The notes: a model not told the origin generated them from the sequence alone. A stretch of DNA of 64,000 bases from Capra hircus (GCF_001704415.2 NC_030823.1:72726458-72790457), one strand, 5' to 3'; counted from the first letter of the stretch, positions 1-11,304 are shown. Made by a program: numbers and translations.

Positions 1-385
1 GATTTATTAATACAATATTATTTTAGTTTCTGATGTACAGCAAAATGATTCAGTTACACACATATATATATTCATTTTCATATTCTTTTCTGTTATACTA
101 TTATAAGATATTGAATATAATCCCCTGTGCTATACAGTAGGTCCTTGTTGTTTATATATTTTATATATTGTAATTTGTATCTGCTAATCCCCAATTCTTA
201 ATTTATCCCTTCCCTGGCCCCCCTCCCCTTTGGTAACTGTAAGTTTGTTTTCTGTGTCTCTGAGTCTGTCTCTGTTTTCTAAATAAGTTCATTTGTACCA
301 TATTTTAGATCCCACATGTACACTCACTTCACTCACTATGATGACCTCTGGGTCCATCCATGTTGCTGCAAACGGCATTATTTCA
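1..385 (-). mobile_element. L1 LINE 3'-UTR fragment
   Basis: On the plus strand this reads as the reverse complement of an artiodactyl L1 3' end: TTTAGTTTCTGATGTACAGC, then a CCCCTGTGCTATACAGTAGG segment, then GATCCCACATGTA and CCATCCATGTTGCTGCAAA. It begins at or before the window edge, so its 3' end is not seen. It is non-coding and decayed. Assignment to L1 is firm; the subfamily is not determined. Confidence 0.85.
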
Positions 386-1447
386 TAAATTCTACATTTT
401 AAATTTGAAACATTTTCCTTTAATATCTATCTACACTTATATCTGCGCATCTGTTGGTTCTGTTTCTCTGGAGCACCCTGACTAACCCAGCGGATCAACT
501 AAATGGAAGAATCTAAATTAAAAAAACAACATGACCCAAGCCCGGCCAACAGAGGGCACTGGCTCAGCTTGGAGAGGCCTGGTGTCTGATGACCGGGGCT
601 TTAGCACTAGCCTCAGTGAGTATGATTTTCTAGTTTCCTTCTGAGGGGTGTCAGCCAACGCCATGAGCATTGTGCATCTTTGTCCTAGGAAGCCTCAGTG
701 TCCTCATCTTTATAATGGGAGCAATTATAAAAGACGACGCAGACGCAGTTTCAGTTCTTAGCGCTGAGCCTATGAGTGTCCATCATGTTAGACCTCAACG
801 GCTCCTCTTCTGTAAGTTACCAAGGAATTTTGGTCAAATACCTATTCTTTTTTTCAAAGAAAAAAAAACAAAACCTTGAGGGGGGAAAATGAATAATTCT
901 CCTTTTCCTCCTTGGAAGAGGTGTTGTGAGGTCAGAATGAATACGAGAGCAGGTCTTGAGGTAGAGATGTCCATCTGCGCGTGGGCAGGGTACTGTTTCT
1001 GAGCTCGTCAACAAGGCCCCGTCAATGGGAGCGAGAGGACATCGGACCAGCACGGAGATTCAGCCCGTCAGTCAGTCAGTGTTTCTGCAGGAGACGACGG
1101 GGCCCTCCCCAGACAGGCTCAGCCGGTGGGGACAGCAGTTACTTCTGCAGGGAAGCTCAGTTTATTCAAACCAGAAAGCAGAGCGGAATGTGGATTGCCA
1201 GGGAGAGACCTTCTTAGGATGGACTCTTAGACCACGTTCCTTTCTTGACTGACAGGCCACTTCTGTCCTTCCTTAATTTAAAAAATAATTTCTAGTTTTT
1301 TCCCCAACAAAGAAGCTTCTGCCATTTTTAATCAGCAACAGAAGGTTCCAAGATTATAAAAAGAGAATAGAACATGAGTGGTTGGGGCTGGTCCTAAGAG
1401 AGTGGTCTCTTGGTGTGGATAAGATATTCACTTAGAGATGCGTGCAC
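386..1447. other. Non-coding stretch, mostly unique
   Basis: No gene is recognised. Bases 440-500 (CTGTTTCTCTGGAGCACCCTGACTAA) resemble a common old mammalian interspersed repeat, family not named. Short overlapping ORFs on both strands around 670-1250 have no domain and look like chance. A CTCF-like motif is listed separately. Confidence 0.5.
546..557 (+). promoter_or_regulatory. CTCF-like motif, plus orientation
   Basis: CCAACAGAGGGC matches the CTCF core CCANNAGRKGGC at every defined position and is followed by ACTGG. It lies in non-repeat DNA just beyond an L1 remnant. A single motif match in 64 kb can arise by chance, so occupancy is inference. Confidence 0.45.
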
Positions 1448-1448
1448 T

Positions 1449-1656
1449 GGTAGGTCACCCTAGTGGTAAAGGACCCGCCTGCTAATGCAGGAGACATAAG
1501 GTCCCTGGGTCGGGAAGATCCCCTGGAAGAGGGCAGGGCAACCCATTCCAGTGTTCTTGCCTGGAGAATCCCATGGACAGAGGAGCCTGGCAGGCGACAG
1601 TCCATGGGGTCGCAAAGAGTCAGGCGTGACTGAAGTGACTCCGCAGGCATGCACGC
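1449..1656 (+). mobile_element. Bov-tA SINE, full length
   Basis: A tRNA-Glu-derived ruminant SINE. The head runs from the CTAGTGGTAAAGGACCCGCC region (degenerate pol III A-box side), the B box is decayed (AAGGTCCCTGGG where GGTTCGATCCC is expected), and the body holds GGGAAGATCCCCTGGA, TTCTTGCCTGGAGAATCCCATGG and the BovB-related tail GGGTCGCAAAGAGTCAGGC. It ends in ATGCACGCGCC. ORFs read across it are repeat artefacts. Confidence 0.93.
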
Positions 1657-2611
1657 GCCTGGTAAACATGATCTGGGGAGGGGACGCAGCAGGGCCACTG
1701 AACTTCTGAATGGGCGAGCGCTCCTCTTCCCCTTCCTGTGTTACTACCTCCTCCCCCAAGTTCTTGACTCTCTGTTTTTTCCCTCCTCACGTTGTCTCAT
1801 TCATGTCCCTGCGGAGTTTGTCCATACTCATGGCCTTGGCTGACGCTCTCAGAAAGAAACTAGAACATCACACTCGATGAGCATGCAACTCATCGAGAGG
1901 GCTTTTCCTCTTAGAGGGCCCACTACCATCTAGATTTCTGCATTTAAAGCTGAACCCTTTTTTTTCATCATTAAAGTTGCCTCTGCCCCCAAACCACATA
2001 TCTGTCTGAAGTACCATCCCCCGAGCCCCCAGGCTGCTAGGCTGGACAGCTAGAAACTCTAACTCATCCCTCCAATTCATCAACTTCTATCATGATTTGC
2101 TTCCAAATGTCTCTCAAATTTGCCCTATTCTCACCATTTTTGTTCAGGTGTTAACACTGCCTAGCTAGGTGCCTTCAGTGCTCTGCAGGGGCTTCCTGTT
2201 TCTCGTTATCTTTCATCAAATAAACATGTTAAAATGCCCCTTGGGTCTTACCCACCCCCCAACTCTGCTGCAGACCCCACAGATGCTTCACAGTCATCTC
2301 CCCAGGTACAAAGCCCCTGCCTGCTTCCCATATTATGTCCCCTGTGATCTGCTCATCATTCCCTTCATTTCCAGCTTCAGTCCGCCTGGTCTCCTTCCGC
2401 CCCACCCATGCTCTGTCACCCAGTGTGTGTAAAAAGCATCATGTCGGAAGCCCAGGCGGGACTCAGCGAACGTTCGCCCCCTTCCTACTTCCTGCTGCAT
2501 CTCCCATCCTTTATAGCCCACCAAGCCCTCTAAAACTCATGTGGGTTCTCATCTCATTTAAAAAGTAATTTAAATTTTAATTATGCGAGTAATATAATGT
2601 ACAGATTCTTT
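1657..2611. other. Non-coding stretch; possible old L2 remnant
   Basis: No gene is recognised. About 2150-2430 is C/T-rich and loosely resembles an L2 3' body in plus orientation (ACAAAGCCCCTGCCTGC, then GATCTGCTCATCATTCCC). The match is weak. The rest is unique, with no coding signal. Confidence 0.35.
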
Positions 2612-2838
2612 CATCTTTCTTTTTATTGCGATATTGTTAATTTACAATGTTGTGTTAGTTTCGAGTATACAGCAAAGATTCAGTTCTGCATACATGTGTA
2701 TGCATTGCTTTTCAGATTCTTTTCTGTTATAGTCGATTGCAAGATATTGAGTAATAGCTCCGTGTGCTGCATAGTAGGTCTTAGCTGTTTACCTATTTTC
2801 ATCGTGTGTATATGTTAATCTCACACTCCTAATTCTAT
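2612..2838 (-). mobile_element. L1 LINE 3'-UTR fragment
   Basis: This is the reverse complement of the L1 segment seen at 1-385, more diverged: TACAATGTTGTGTTAGTTTC, ACAGCAAAGATTCAGTT, TTCTTTTCTGTTATAG and GTTAATCTCACACTCCTAAT. It is a non-coding remnant. Confidence 0.82.
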
Positions 2839-2889
2839 AAATTCTTTAAAAATGAAATTTCAAAGAGATGGCTAAGGTCCCCTTGATCA

Positions 2890-3235
2890 CTTACTCCAAT
2901 CATGGTTCTTTCCCCGTTATATAGACGAGAAGTGGTTTAATGTTTGGGGTGTATACTTCCAGATATTTCTGGTGTTTTTATACCCATATATATGTAACCA
3001 CAGAAGTTTGTAATGTTTATATTGCATGTGGCCATTTTAATATTAATGGCATCATACAAGTGTACACGGTACTCACAAGTGTTTTGTAAAATTACTAGGC
3101 GTCTCTCCACGTTAGCCCACCTGGATGAGCTATCTGGTGGATACTACACTATAGTAAGACTAGTGTAGTCTTACTATTACCTGCTTGATGAGCGTGATTA
3201 GATTGTTTCAGTGTTGAGGTTTACAAACACAGCTT
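2890..3235 (-). mobile_element. Old L1 (L1M-type) fragment
   Basis: A diverged minus-strand L1 3' region. Recognisable parts are the CTCCACGTTAGCCCACCTGG segment, equivalent to the 'TTTCCATGTCA...' stretch of old L1s, and the preceding ATATGTAACCACAGAAGTTTG. The usual 'CATAATATTCCATAGTATGG' segment is replaced by a short perfect palindrome, listed separately. Confidence 0.5.
3143..3177. repeat. Perfect palindrome with overlapping alternative hairpin
   Basis: The arms ATAGTAAGACTA (3151-3162) and TAGTCTTACTAT (3166-3177) are perfect inverted repeats separated by GTG. A second perfect pair, ACTACACTA (3143-3151) and TAGTGTAGT (3161-3169), overlaps the first, so only one hairpin can form at a time. 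It sits inside an old L1 remnant and is not a family feature that I know. Confidence 0.9.
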
Positions 3236-3319
3236 CAAACTGAACAACTGGGGCGCATGTCCGTTTGCCCGTAAGAACTGCTTTTTCTGATTGCATTTTC
3301 TTCTCAGCATCACACACAG

Positions 3320-3535
3320 GTTAGAAAGAAGCTAATATTTATTGAAAGATTCCTAAGAACCAGGCACTGAAACAGGCATTTACACAACTAATTTCAAGTT
3401 AGGTATTATCATTCGCATTTTATAGATGAGAAAACTGAGGCCTAAAGAGCTAAAGTGGGTCAGGATGAGAGATCCCATTCAAATTCTTGTTCCTACCATT
3501 CCACTGTGATGAATTCTTTCCCTTCAATTTGCTGT
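3320..3535 (-). mobile_element. MIR SINE
   Basis: Reverse-complement MIR: AATATTTATTGAAAGATTCC, CCAGGCACTG, then the core ATTTTATAGATGAGAAAACTGAGGC and a decayed tRNA-related end. It is an ancient mammalian SINE and inactive. Confidence 0.85.
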
Positions 3536-3559
3536 GCATCTCATGACAGTGGGAACTAC

Positions 3560-4110
3560 AGCTATACTTCCTCTGTTCTCTAACATGTCCTGATCACACA
3601 ATAAATCTCAATAAAACATGATTGATTCTTTGGAAGACAAATTAGCAGTCTCATCTTAACCAGCAGGATATTTTATTTAGGTGTGTTAGCAACAATGAGA
3701 AGATGCTAGCATCACAGGGTAACTGGTTAAAATATTATTAGAAGTTAATTCATATTTTAGCAGATAATTCCTAATTAATTTGCTGTAGTTATCTTGTTAA
3801 ATGTCAATTAAGTCTCTCCACATCCCTTACAGGTTTCTGCTATTCATAAAATGCAATTATGCAGCTATTGCTCATGTATTCTTTATTGCTTATATAATCT
3901 ACCAGTTAAATGCAAGTCAAAAAGATTTATCTTCTAAGTTCTTAATAGCATCACTAAATGTTCTAATTAATAATCAATAGTCCATCTGCATAATTAATTG
4001 GGGGGAAGAATCCTAATGAGATGATGCCTTGCAGTTAGCTGAGCTGAGGCTAAAACTTTTATCTCTCATAGCAATCATTGCTCAGAGTGGAAGAGTGTTT
4101 GAGCAACTCA
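3560..4110. promoter_or_regulatory. AT-rich unique block dense in homeodomain-type sites
   Basis: This is non-repeat DNA with many TAAT-core sites: CCTAATTAATTTGC (about 3768), TCAATTAAG (about 3803), CTAATTAATAATCAATAG (about 3963) and CATAATTAATTGG (about 3990). It also has SOX-like AACAATG (about 3691) and ATGCAATTATGCAGC (about 3850). No ORF is present. The texture matches known vertebrate conserved developmental enhancers. Conservation was not tested, so enhancer function is inference. Confidence 0.4.
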
Positions 4111-5305
4111 GATTCCTTCAGGGCTCATGGAGGTGCTGGGTTTAAGTGCTAATGATGGGGAGCTCGTGTGATTTTACTGATACATCCTTAGTCACACCCT
4201 TTCCTAACAATATGTAATATAAGCCTCTCCATGGAGCAGAACCTATTTGTTGGATATGAGTTTTCAGAGACACAGGCTCAGGTGAACAAAAATACATTTC
4301 TTCATTTTCCTTAGAACCAATTTGGTGTTCGGAATCTGAGCCCTCAGCCCACCTGATGTTAAACTTAATACATCATCTTCAAGTACCCCCGGTCCTATGG
4401 AGCAGCTTCTCCGGCAAACAAGGCTACGTTCTAGGCTTGAAAACCTTCTCCCATGCAGCTTTTCCCTCTCTCTCTTCCTTGGTGCTGATTTCTAACTGGG
4501 AAGGAGGGTGGTTTTGCGGTGGTCTCCACTGTGGTGTCGTCTGGGCTGGGGTTGCTCATTTCCCAGATTCAGCCTGCTTTCTTCTAAACTATTATCCTTT
4601 CACGTATAATGTGAATGGTGGGTCCTTTGGGAGCCCTCTTCACACCCCACTGTAAAACATTACTCATTCTCATTCACTGAAATATTTTTGGTTTTGCTGT
4701 AGCCTCCACCATCGAGGTTCCTAAGGGCTATTCTTTATTTTCCTTCAGAACTCCAGGCTCCTGTTCTGCATCGGCCCTTCCTCAGATCTTCCTAGCCCTT
4801 CCTAGCTTGGGATCACTTACATCTGAATCACACTTTGATGGCAAAAAGGCTGCCAGGGGTCGGTCTTTGCTGTCTTCTGACACACCCCTGCGCAGCCTCT
4901 CTGATTTATTGTTCACTTGTCCAAAGTCACAGGGATTGCTGGGAAGGAGGCAGAAGGCTGTAACTCTTGTTCCAGTCCTCTCTTCCAAAACATCTGGTGG
5001 TATTTGGGGGTCTGACGCAAAGATAGACCCGCATCTTTCTTCCCGGATCTTCTCCATCTCTTTTCTCCCTCTCCCTATCTTACAGGGCGGGGGACTGGGG
5101 TAGACGTGATAGTACTTAGGAGCATCCCTTTTCTTACGTCTTCTATCTTACGGCAGAAATCTCTGCGCTTTATCTTTGAAGCTGACAATGTGGCATCCTT
5201 GTTCTCTGGCTCTGGAGTTAAATGTGACCCCTTGTCAACAGCAGGAACAGGAGTGTTTACAAAGGAATAAAGAAAATAATATGATATCGGGAAAAGATGA
5301 AAAAT
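4111..5305. other. Unique non-coding stretch
   Basis: No repeat family or gene is recognised. ORFs of about 90-100 codons on both strands (4356-4655 plus; 4782-5057 minus; 4807-5103 plus) overlap one another and show no domain or start context, so they are treated as chance. Confidence 0.5.
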
Positions 5306-5442
5306 CGAGTTTGGAAAGATACGTGCATCCCAGGGTTCATAACAGCTCTGTTTATAACAGGCAAGATATGGAAGCAACCTAAGTGTCCGTCAACAGATGA
5401 ACGGATAAAGACGACAAGAAGATGAGCCTTATGCGTATACGT
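5306..5442 (+). mobile_element. L1 LINE 3' region, left part (split by a SINE)
   Basis: GGAAAGATACGTGCATCCC, CAGCTCTGTTTATAACAGGC and GGAAGCAACCTAAGTGTCC match the L1 3' region that continues at 5661. The break holds a Bov-tA flanked by the similar sequences CCTTATGCGTATAC and CCCTATGTATAAGCG, a decayed TSD. Confidence 0.85.
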
Positions 5443-5660
5443 GTGTGTATTTGTTGATGGTGTTCAGTCAGTCATGTCGGATTCTTTGCAGCCCCATGGA
5501 CTATATAGCCCACCAGCCTCCTCTGTCCATGGGATTTCTCAGGCAAGAATACTGGAGTGGATTGCCGTATCCTCCTGGGGATCTTCCCAACCCAGAGACC
5601 TGTGTCTCCTGAACTGGCTGGTGTGTTCTTTATCACTGAGCCTCCAGGGGAGCCCTATGT
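5443..5660 (-). mobile_element. Bov-tA SINE nested in L1
   Basis: Reverse-complement Bov-tA: GGATTCTTTGCAGCCCCATGG, GCAAGAATACTGGAGTGG, GGGGATCTTCCCAACCCAGA and the degenerate tRNA head CACTGAGCCTCCAGGGGAGCC. The TGTGTCTCC segment at the B box is decayed. The insertion is younger than the L1 it splits. Confidence 0.9.
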
Positions 5661-6141
5661 ATAAGCGTACATCACTCAGCCATAAAAAAGAGTGGAATAA
5701 TGTCATTAACAGCAACACGGATGGACCTAGAGACTGTCATATGAAATAAATTAGACAAAGACAGATCCCATATAATATCACTTATATGTGAAATATAAAA
5801 AATGTTACAAATGAACTTACTTACAAAACAGAAACAAACTCACAGAGATAGAAAATAAGCTTATGGTTACAAAAAAGGAAAGGGGGGGATAAATTAAGAG
5901 TTTGGGATTAACATATGCACACTATGATGTATCAAATAGATGAAAAAGCAAGGACTTATTCCATAACTCAGTAAACTATATCCAACATCTTGTTATAACC
6001 TATAATGGAAAAGAATCTGAAAAAGAACATATATATATGTGTATATATATATATATAAAATCACTTTCCTATACATCTGAAATCAACCCATTGTAAATCA
6101 ACTATGCTTCAATAAAAGATAATAAATATAACAAAAAAGAA
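5661..6141 (+). mobile_element. L1 LINE 3' region, right part
   Basis: Continues the L1: TCAGCCATAAAAAAGAGTGG, ACACGGATGGACCTAGAG, TATCACTTATATGTGAAAT, ATGGTTACAAAAAAGG, then the 3' tail with TGTAAATCAACTATGCTTC followed by AATAAAAG and an A-rich end. It contains the end of the 3'-UTR and is not coding. Confidence 0.9.
6019..6058. repeat. TA/TG microsatellite
   Basis: An alternating AT run interrupted by GTG, inside the L1 3'-UTR where such a run is typical. Confidence 0.85.
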
Positions 6142-7528
6142 AACTATGTGTGCGGTAACATTTCAAATTGTTATTCGAACACACTTTATCATGTCAGGCT
6201 GGGAACCTTGGAATATATGGAGTCACTAGTGTTCAAGCAAAGAGACCAGCCTGAACCTGTGGCACAAAGGCAGAGAAGCGCTGAGAAACTGCTGAGCACT
6301 CCATGAGGTGGGATTCAGACAGCCATGCAGTTAATTCGTCTTGCCTAAGGGACTTGCAGGCTCAGGCACAGTTCCTGTAAGGCAGGGCAAGAAAAAGCTT
6401 CTCTGATTTGTTTTGTATCCCAAATCTCTGGCTTCACTCGGCAAATAAGTCTATATATTTAGGGGGTTGGGGCTGAGAGCTGCACCATCTCAGAGGTTTC
6501 AAAGAACTAAAAAAAAAAAAAAAAAGGATTGCAAATAAAATCCCATCGTTGTTCATTGAACTACAAATTGCGATCGGTGAAAGAAAATAATACTTCGATT
6601 TGAAAGAAGGAAACTCCTTTACCGGAGTACCTTATGAGCCGTTTAATGCAGTTTGCTCCCTTCAGACAAGGCTGCCAGGACAGACACACATCAGATCAAC
6701 CAGAAGTGTTATCACCCTAGTGAAGAGACTATTGCTTGTCATCTTTACAATGCCTCTGCCCCTTTCAGTAAACAGGAAAGTGCTTTATCCCTTCCTTTCT
6801 GTTTATTCCTCCTCCTGGCTCTTCTCACCAGCAAACTGCTTTTCCCCAGTGACCCTTCTCACAGAGAAAAGCTGCTCTGTCTACACGATAGAAATAAGAT
6901 GAAGTAGGCTAGGTCTGACTCATAAAGCTCCAGGTGGACTGCCAATCATTGCAGGACAGCCCACAGGATACCAGCACGAGGCGCCCCTTCTGAAGATCAT
7001 CCATTTCGCCCATCTTCTGTCTTCTGGCAAGATGCTCTTCAACTCAGCCAAGAGAGGTCTTTCACCTTAAACATCTCTGGGAAAAGGCATTCCCTAGCTT
7101 CTTGCTACTGACCATGTTACCAAATGCACTTTGAGTGCAATGCACTGCCAAACAAACCCAAGCATCAAAGAAACCCAGCGTCTGGAGCAGGGAAGGGTTT
7201 ACTGCAGGGCCATGCCAGGAGAACAGGTGGCTCACGTACCACCACCTCCCACCCCCCAAACTCTGAGCTCCCTAAAGAATTTCAGCAAAGCAGTTTTAAA
7301 GGCAAGGTGAGAGAGGGGCAGCCCAGGGTGTGTGACCCACTCATGCACAGATCTCTGATTGAGCGATGTTGAGATCACAGGGCAATTGGCATCATTAACC
7401 CTTAGGGACCAGAACATCTGGGGGCTACCTGCCCATAATCATCAAGCAGTTAATTTCTTCCATTTGGTGATGTCTTTAGTGTCTGAAAGACAACTCAGGA
7501 GATAAGTATCAGATACTCTCAGGTAGCT
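6142..7528. other. Unique non-coding stretch with poly-A run
   Basis: No gene or repeat family is recognised, apart from an uninterrupted A run at about 6509-6525. The 100-codon ORF at 6600-6902 overlaps a second-frame ORF and has no domain. Confidence 0.5.
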
Positions 7529-7741
7529 GAGCTTCCCAGGTGGCTCAGTGGGTAAAGAATCTGCCTTCAATGCAGGAAATGCTGGAGACCTGGGTTGGAT
7601 GCCTGGGTCGGGAAGATCCCCTGGAGGAGGACATGGCAACCCACTCCAGTATTCTTGCCTGGAGAATCCTATGGACAGAGGAGCCTGGCAGGTTACAGTC
7701 CATGGGGTGGCAAAGAGTCAGACACAACCAAAGTGAGCGAG
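7529..7741 (+). mobile_element. Bov-tA SINE, full length
   Basis: Head GCTTCCCAGGTGGCTCAGTG (A box), GAGACCTGGGTTGGATGCC (decayed B box), GGGAAGATCCCCTGGAGGAG, CCAGTATTCTTGCCTGGAG and a tail ending in GTCAGACACAACC. Overlapping ORFs on both strands here are SINE reading frames, not genes. Confidence 0.95.
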
Positions 7742-7883
7742 GACTCACATGCTATTATGTAGGTACTTCAGAGAGCAGCTACAGCAGAGGATATGGGGGA
7801 CGAGTCTGTTCTAGAAAGGCCCCATAGGGTCCTGCTCAGTTACAACCATGCCAGTGTCTTATATTTGGGAATTAGACATAAAC

Positions 7884-7999
7884 TTTTTTTTTTTTTTGGT
7901 TTTGGCTGTGGGATCTTAGTTCTCCAACCAGGTATCGAACCCGTATCCCTTACATTGGAAGGTTGGAATTTTCACCACTGGACCACCAGGGAAATCCCC
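7884..7999 (-). mobile_element. CHR-2-type tRNA SINE
   Basis: A poly-T start (the reverse-strand A tail) is followed by TTTGGCTGTGGGATCTTAG, CCAACCAGGTATCGAACCC (B-box complement) and CACTGGACCACCAGGGAAATCCC (A-box head complement). This cetartiodactyl SINE is older than Bov-tA. Confidence 0.9.
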
Positions 8000-8404
8000 A
8001 AAGTGTAATAACAATCTTTCCTATATTTTTTACTTTCTTTCCTCCTCACAAGGCTTGCCCATGGGTAATAATGAAGTTGGTGCCTTCTCTTTTCTCCTTC
8101 CTTGCCATGTGCCCTCTGGGGTTTACATCTCCCAGGTTTTTCAGAGTCTTAATTGTCATGGAAGAAAATAGATGACTGCTCTTTTTCAAAGACATCAGTC
8201 CCGTGCAAAATGAGCCCTGCAAGAGGAAAGAAATGTATAATACAAGATGTTGAATTATTAATGATGACATTTCAGGCACCTCTGAAAGGGAGATTGGGGT
8301 TAGTGTGAACTTTGCCCACATCCCTCCCAATAACGTCATGCTTGTAAGATCAATCATGACTATTCAGTCAGGGCAGCCAGCTATAAACTTCAGGAAACCA
8401 GCAT
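8000..8404. other. Unique non-coding stretch
   Basis: No repeat or gene is recognised. A 103-codon minus-strand ORF (8046-8357) has no domain. Confidence 0.45.
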
Positions 8405-8605
8405 CTGGCTCTCCTTAATAGCTCCACTATTTTGGCCAACTTATTAAATGTCTCTTTGCCTTGTTTTTCCTATCTGCAAAATGGGTTGGTGGGGGGGGAG
8501 GGATAATCAGCCTGCATCATAAGCTGTTGAGAAGATCAAATGAAATGATGCAGATAATGTACTTTTCACAATGCCTGCCAGGCCATATCGTGCTTAGTAC
8601 AAACT
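8405..8605 (+). mobile_element. MIR SINE
   Basis: Plus-strand MIR: GGCCAACTTATTAAATGTCTC, TTTTCCTATCTGCAAAATGGG, GAAGATCAAATGAAATGATG and CACAATGCCTGCCAGGCCA. A G run has grown at about 8487-8496. Confidence 0.8.
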
Positions 8606-8997
8606 GGTACGGATACAATCAAAGATTTTTGCACAGACTATTGGGATACTAAGAAAGGCCAATGGGAAGTTGTTGCTCCTTCCTACTGGTGTATTTGATA
8701 AACATGACTATATAACCAGCACGTTTTGTTCTAGAAGGCACAGAGGCATCTGTGGGAACATCCTGTCTGTTCGCACAGCAGTGAGAGGCTCCCTGGAGCA
8801 CGAGGCGGGGTGGTGGCGGGCGGTCCAGTGAGTGCAGGAAGGGCCACTGCTCACCTGCTCTGGATATCTTGTGCTTCTCACCAGCTGGACCCGATGTCGG
8901 CAAGGGCTGGCAGGTGGTAGAACCTTTGCACCTTCCACGTCTCCTTATTTTATATTTCCCAGGACTGACCCTTATATGCTTGCTTTTATCCTAAGGT
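8606..8997. other. Unique non-coding stretch
   Basis: Nothing is recognised. Two overlapping minus-strand ORFs of 76-84 codons show no domain. Confidence 0.45.
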
Positions 8998-9144
8998 AGA
9001 GGACTGCTTAGCAAATGGCAACCCACTCCAGTATTCTTGCCTGGAGAATCCCAGGAACAGAGGAGCCTGGTGGGCTTCTGTCTACAGGGTCGCACAGAGT
9101 CGGACACGACTGCTGCGACTTAGCATACAGAGGACTGCTTAGCA
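8998..9144 (+). mobile_element. Bov-A SINE monomer with perfect 16-bp TSD
   Basis: The element (9014-9128) lacks the tRNA head: ATGGCAACCCACTCCAGTAT through GTCGGACACGACTGCTGCGAC. It is flanked by identical copies of AGAGGACTGCTTAGCA at 8998-9013 and 9129-9144. This is a typical endonuclease-primed retroposition and probably recent. Confidence 0.93.
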
Positions 9145-11304
9145 TACAGTCAGGCAGACAGACAAGTCGTGATTTGGTGAAACCTGGAAGAATTACAAAC
9201 TGTGGCAAAAATAGCCAACTAAGGAATCGCTGAGGCATATTTACGTTTCCCCTTGATATCTGTAGAAATGTACATCTTCAAGCATCACAGAAATAATCGC
9301 CTGCTCTATATATTTTCCCCCCTTTATGGCTTTTATTGGTATACAACATTATTCAGGCTAGGCTCTTCCGTCTCCCAAGCCAATTGCTTTTGCATCTGTG
9401 TTTATATTGATGCTATTCAAACAATGATCCTCTCCTTCCCCTGTCAGTTTCCATCGTTCATTTCACGTATTATGAACTTATTTAAACAAAAATCATCCTC
9501 TCTGGGTGCATTTCTTTCCCATCTGTTCCCCCCTCTTGCCCCATGCTACCAATTCTCATTTTAAAGCAACACAATAATATCATTTATTGTTTTTCCTCTC
9601 TTGTTTTCCTAAGTTTCTCCTATAACATTCGATGTGGGAGAGGTGATGGTGAGGAAATACACAGTTTTAGTATTGATTTATAGACAAGAAGGTGTTTCTT
9701 TACGCAAAATGTTTCTAAAAGGATTCATACCAATTTTTTAGAGCAATGAGCCCTCGATAATGGCTGCACTTATGCGTAGGGTGCTTTAGAGTTAGATTTT
9801 AAATGTAATTTCATGACGTGTCATTTTAGGGAGTCTGGAGAAATAAAGAGGGAAAAATGGCTAGTTATCCAGATCATTCAAAATATTCAGATTTTTGGCA
9901 ACCTTGTTGACTGGCATGCAGATGTTAAACTGAATTATTCACCTTTCTTTCAAAGGCTTGGTGGTGTGGAAACACAGCTCATTTTGTATTAGAACCAAAA
10001 TAAGGTGGTGGTGTGAGGGGTGGGAGCTATTTTCATTCTATGAAATGATTTAAACATAGGGAAGCAAAGCTGACTATGTTTTTAGCTTAATAATGTTTTT
10101 TGGTTTCCACTTGTTCACAGGTACTGTTCTATTTCCCAGGCTCAGGAAGACCTGCTAGAAATGCCTTAATCCTTCCTAAAGCAGGTGTTTGTGTACCTAG
10201 TCCCCATATAGATTTGTTAGGGCCATGAGAGAGAATTTATTCTCATAATCTTCCTACAAAGGATAACTGTTCCTACTGCGTCTGCCAGCTTCACCCAGAT
10301 GAATAGCCCAGGGCCTCAGTGCATGCTTCTCAGGCCAGCTATGGGAGATCAGCTAGATTTTTTTAAGAGAAATTAGGCTTTTCCATCTTTAAAGCAATAT
10401 CAGTGGAGCCCACACTTCGGTAGACAACTCCCAGAGGTCGCTGAATCCTGCATGGAATTCGTCACTCATTTATAAATGGGCCATGTTTCTCTGAAATGAC
10501 AGAGCTGGTGAGTTAATATTATTTCACGTGACACTTACCCTTGAAATGAGAGGTGCTGTAATGATCGAGCAGTCTCTTTCTAGAGTTCCTGGACTACGTG
10601 AGAATCCCTTGAGCATAGGAGGAACGTCGGTGAGGAGTTCATCCTCCATCTCCCTGTGTCCTTCCTGTTGCCGTGAAGCCCGGTACCCCGGAGTTGGACT
10701 TCAAAGCCTGCCCCTTGTTGGAGAGCCTCCGCTCCGCTTTCCCTGGGCTAAAGGAAGCAGGATGCTTCAACTGCTCTTGCTCTGTGATAGTTTCACAAGG
10801 AAGCAAGAGCCTATTTATCTCTTTTACAGTTCATTACACCTGAGGAACCTTATTTAGCTAAAGGAAATTGCCCTCTGGGGAAGGGTTAGAATTAGTAAGG
10901 AGTAAAACCTTTAGGGGTGGAAAACTCTGTCTGCATATTACAGAAAAGAAAACCCAAACTCCCAAATCTGCTCCGTAATTCGTTATCCCATTAGGAAATG
11001 AAAGGTCTTTTCCTTCTCTTAACTCTTCCCCTGTGAGTGTTACATCAGTTTAGTTTCTGCTTTTCCGTTCTTGTTTTCTGTTTTCCTCAGGGGGATAAGG
11101 TCTGGTTTTAGCTCCATATAAGGATAAACTATCTAAAATTCAGAAGATCCAAGCATAAGATCCATCGTTGTGAGACGTAGTCCGTGGGAGTTCCTATGTG
11201 GTCTCTTGGAAGAGCTGAGTCAGGAAAGTCAAGCCTCAGAAGGAGGACTGGACCAAATGTTTTTAAGATGTCCTTTCTTATTATGAAAGACTAGTATCTT
11301 GGTC
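9145..11304. other. Long unique non-coding stretch
   Basis: No repeat family is recognised with confidence across about 2.1 kb. The 103- and 109-codon ORFs (9253-9564 and 10528-10857, plus) have no domain or codon pattern I can name. It contains a perfect CArG box, listed separately. Confidence 0.45.
11114..11123. promoter_or_regulatory. CArG box (SRF-type site)
   Basis: CCATATAAGG is a perfect CC(A/T)6GG. It lies in non-repeat DNA. One such match is expected by chance in sequence of this length, so function is unproven. Confidence 0.3.

Noticed and set aside
7529..7610. tRNA gene-like sequence with A and B boxes (also at 36071, 39876, 44250 and in CHR-2 copies)
   Set aside because: These are the tRNA-derived heads of SINEs. 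They are followed by SINE bodies and do not fold as complete tRNAs.
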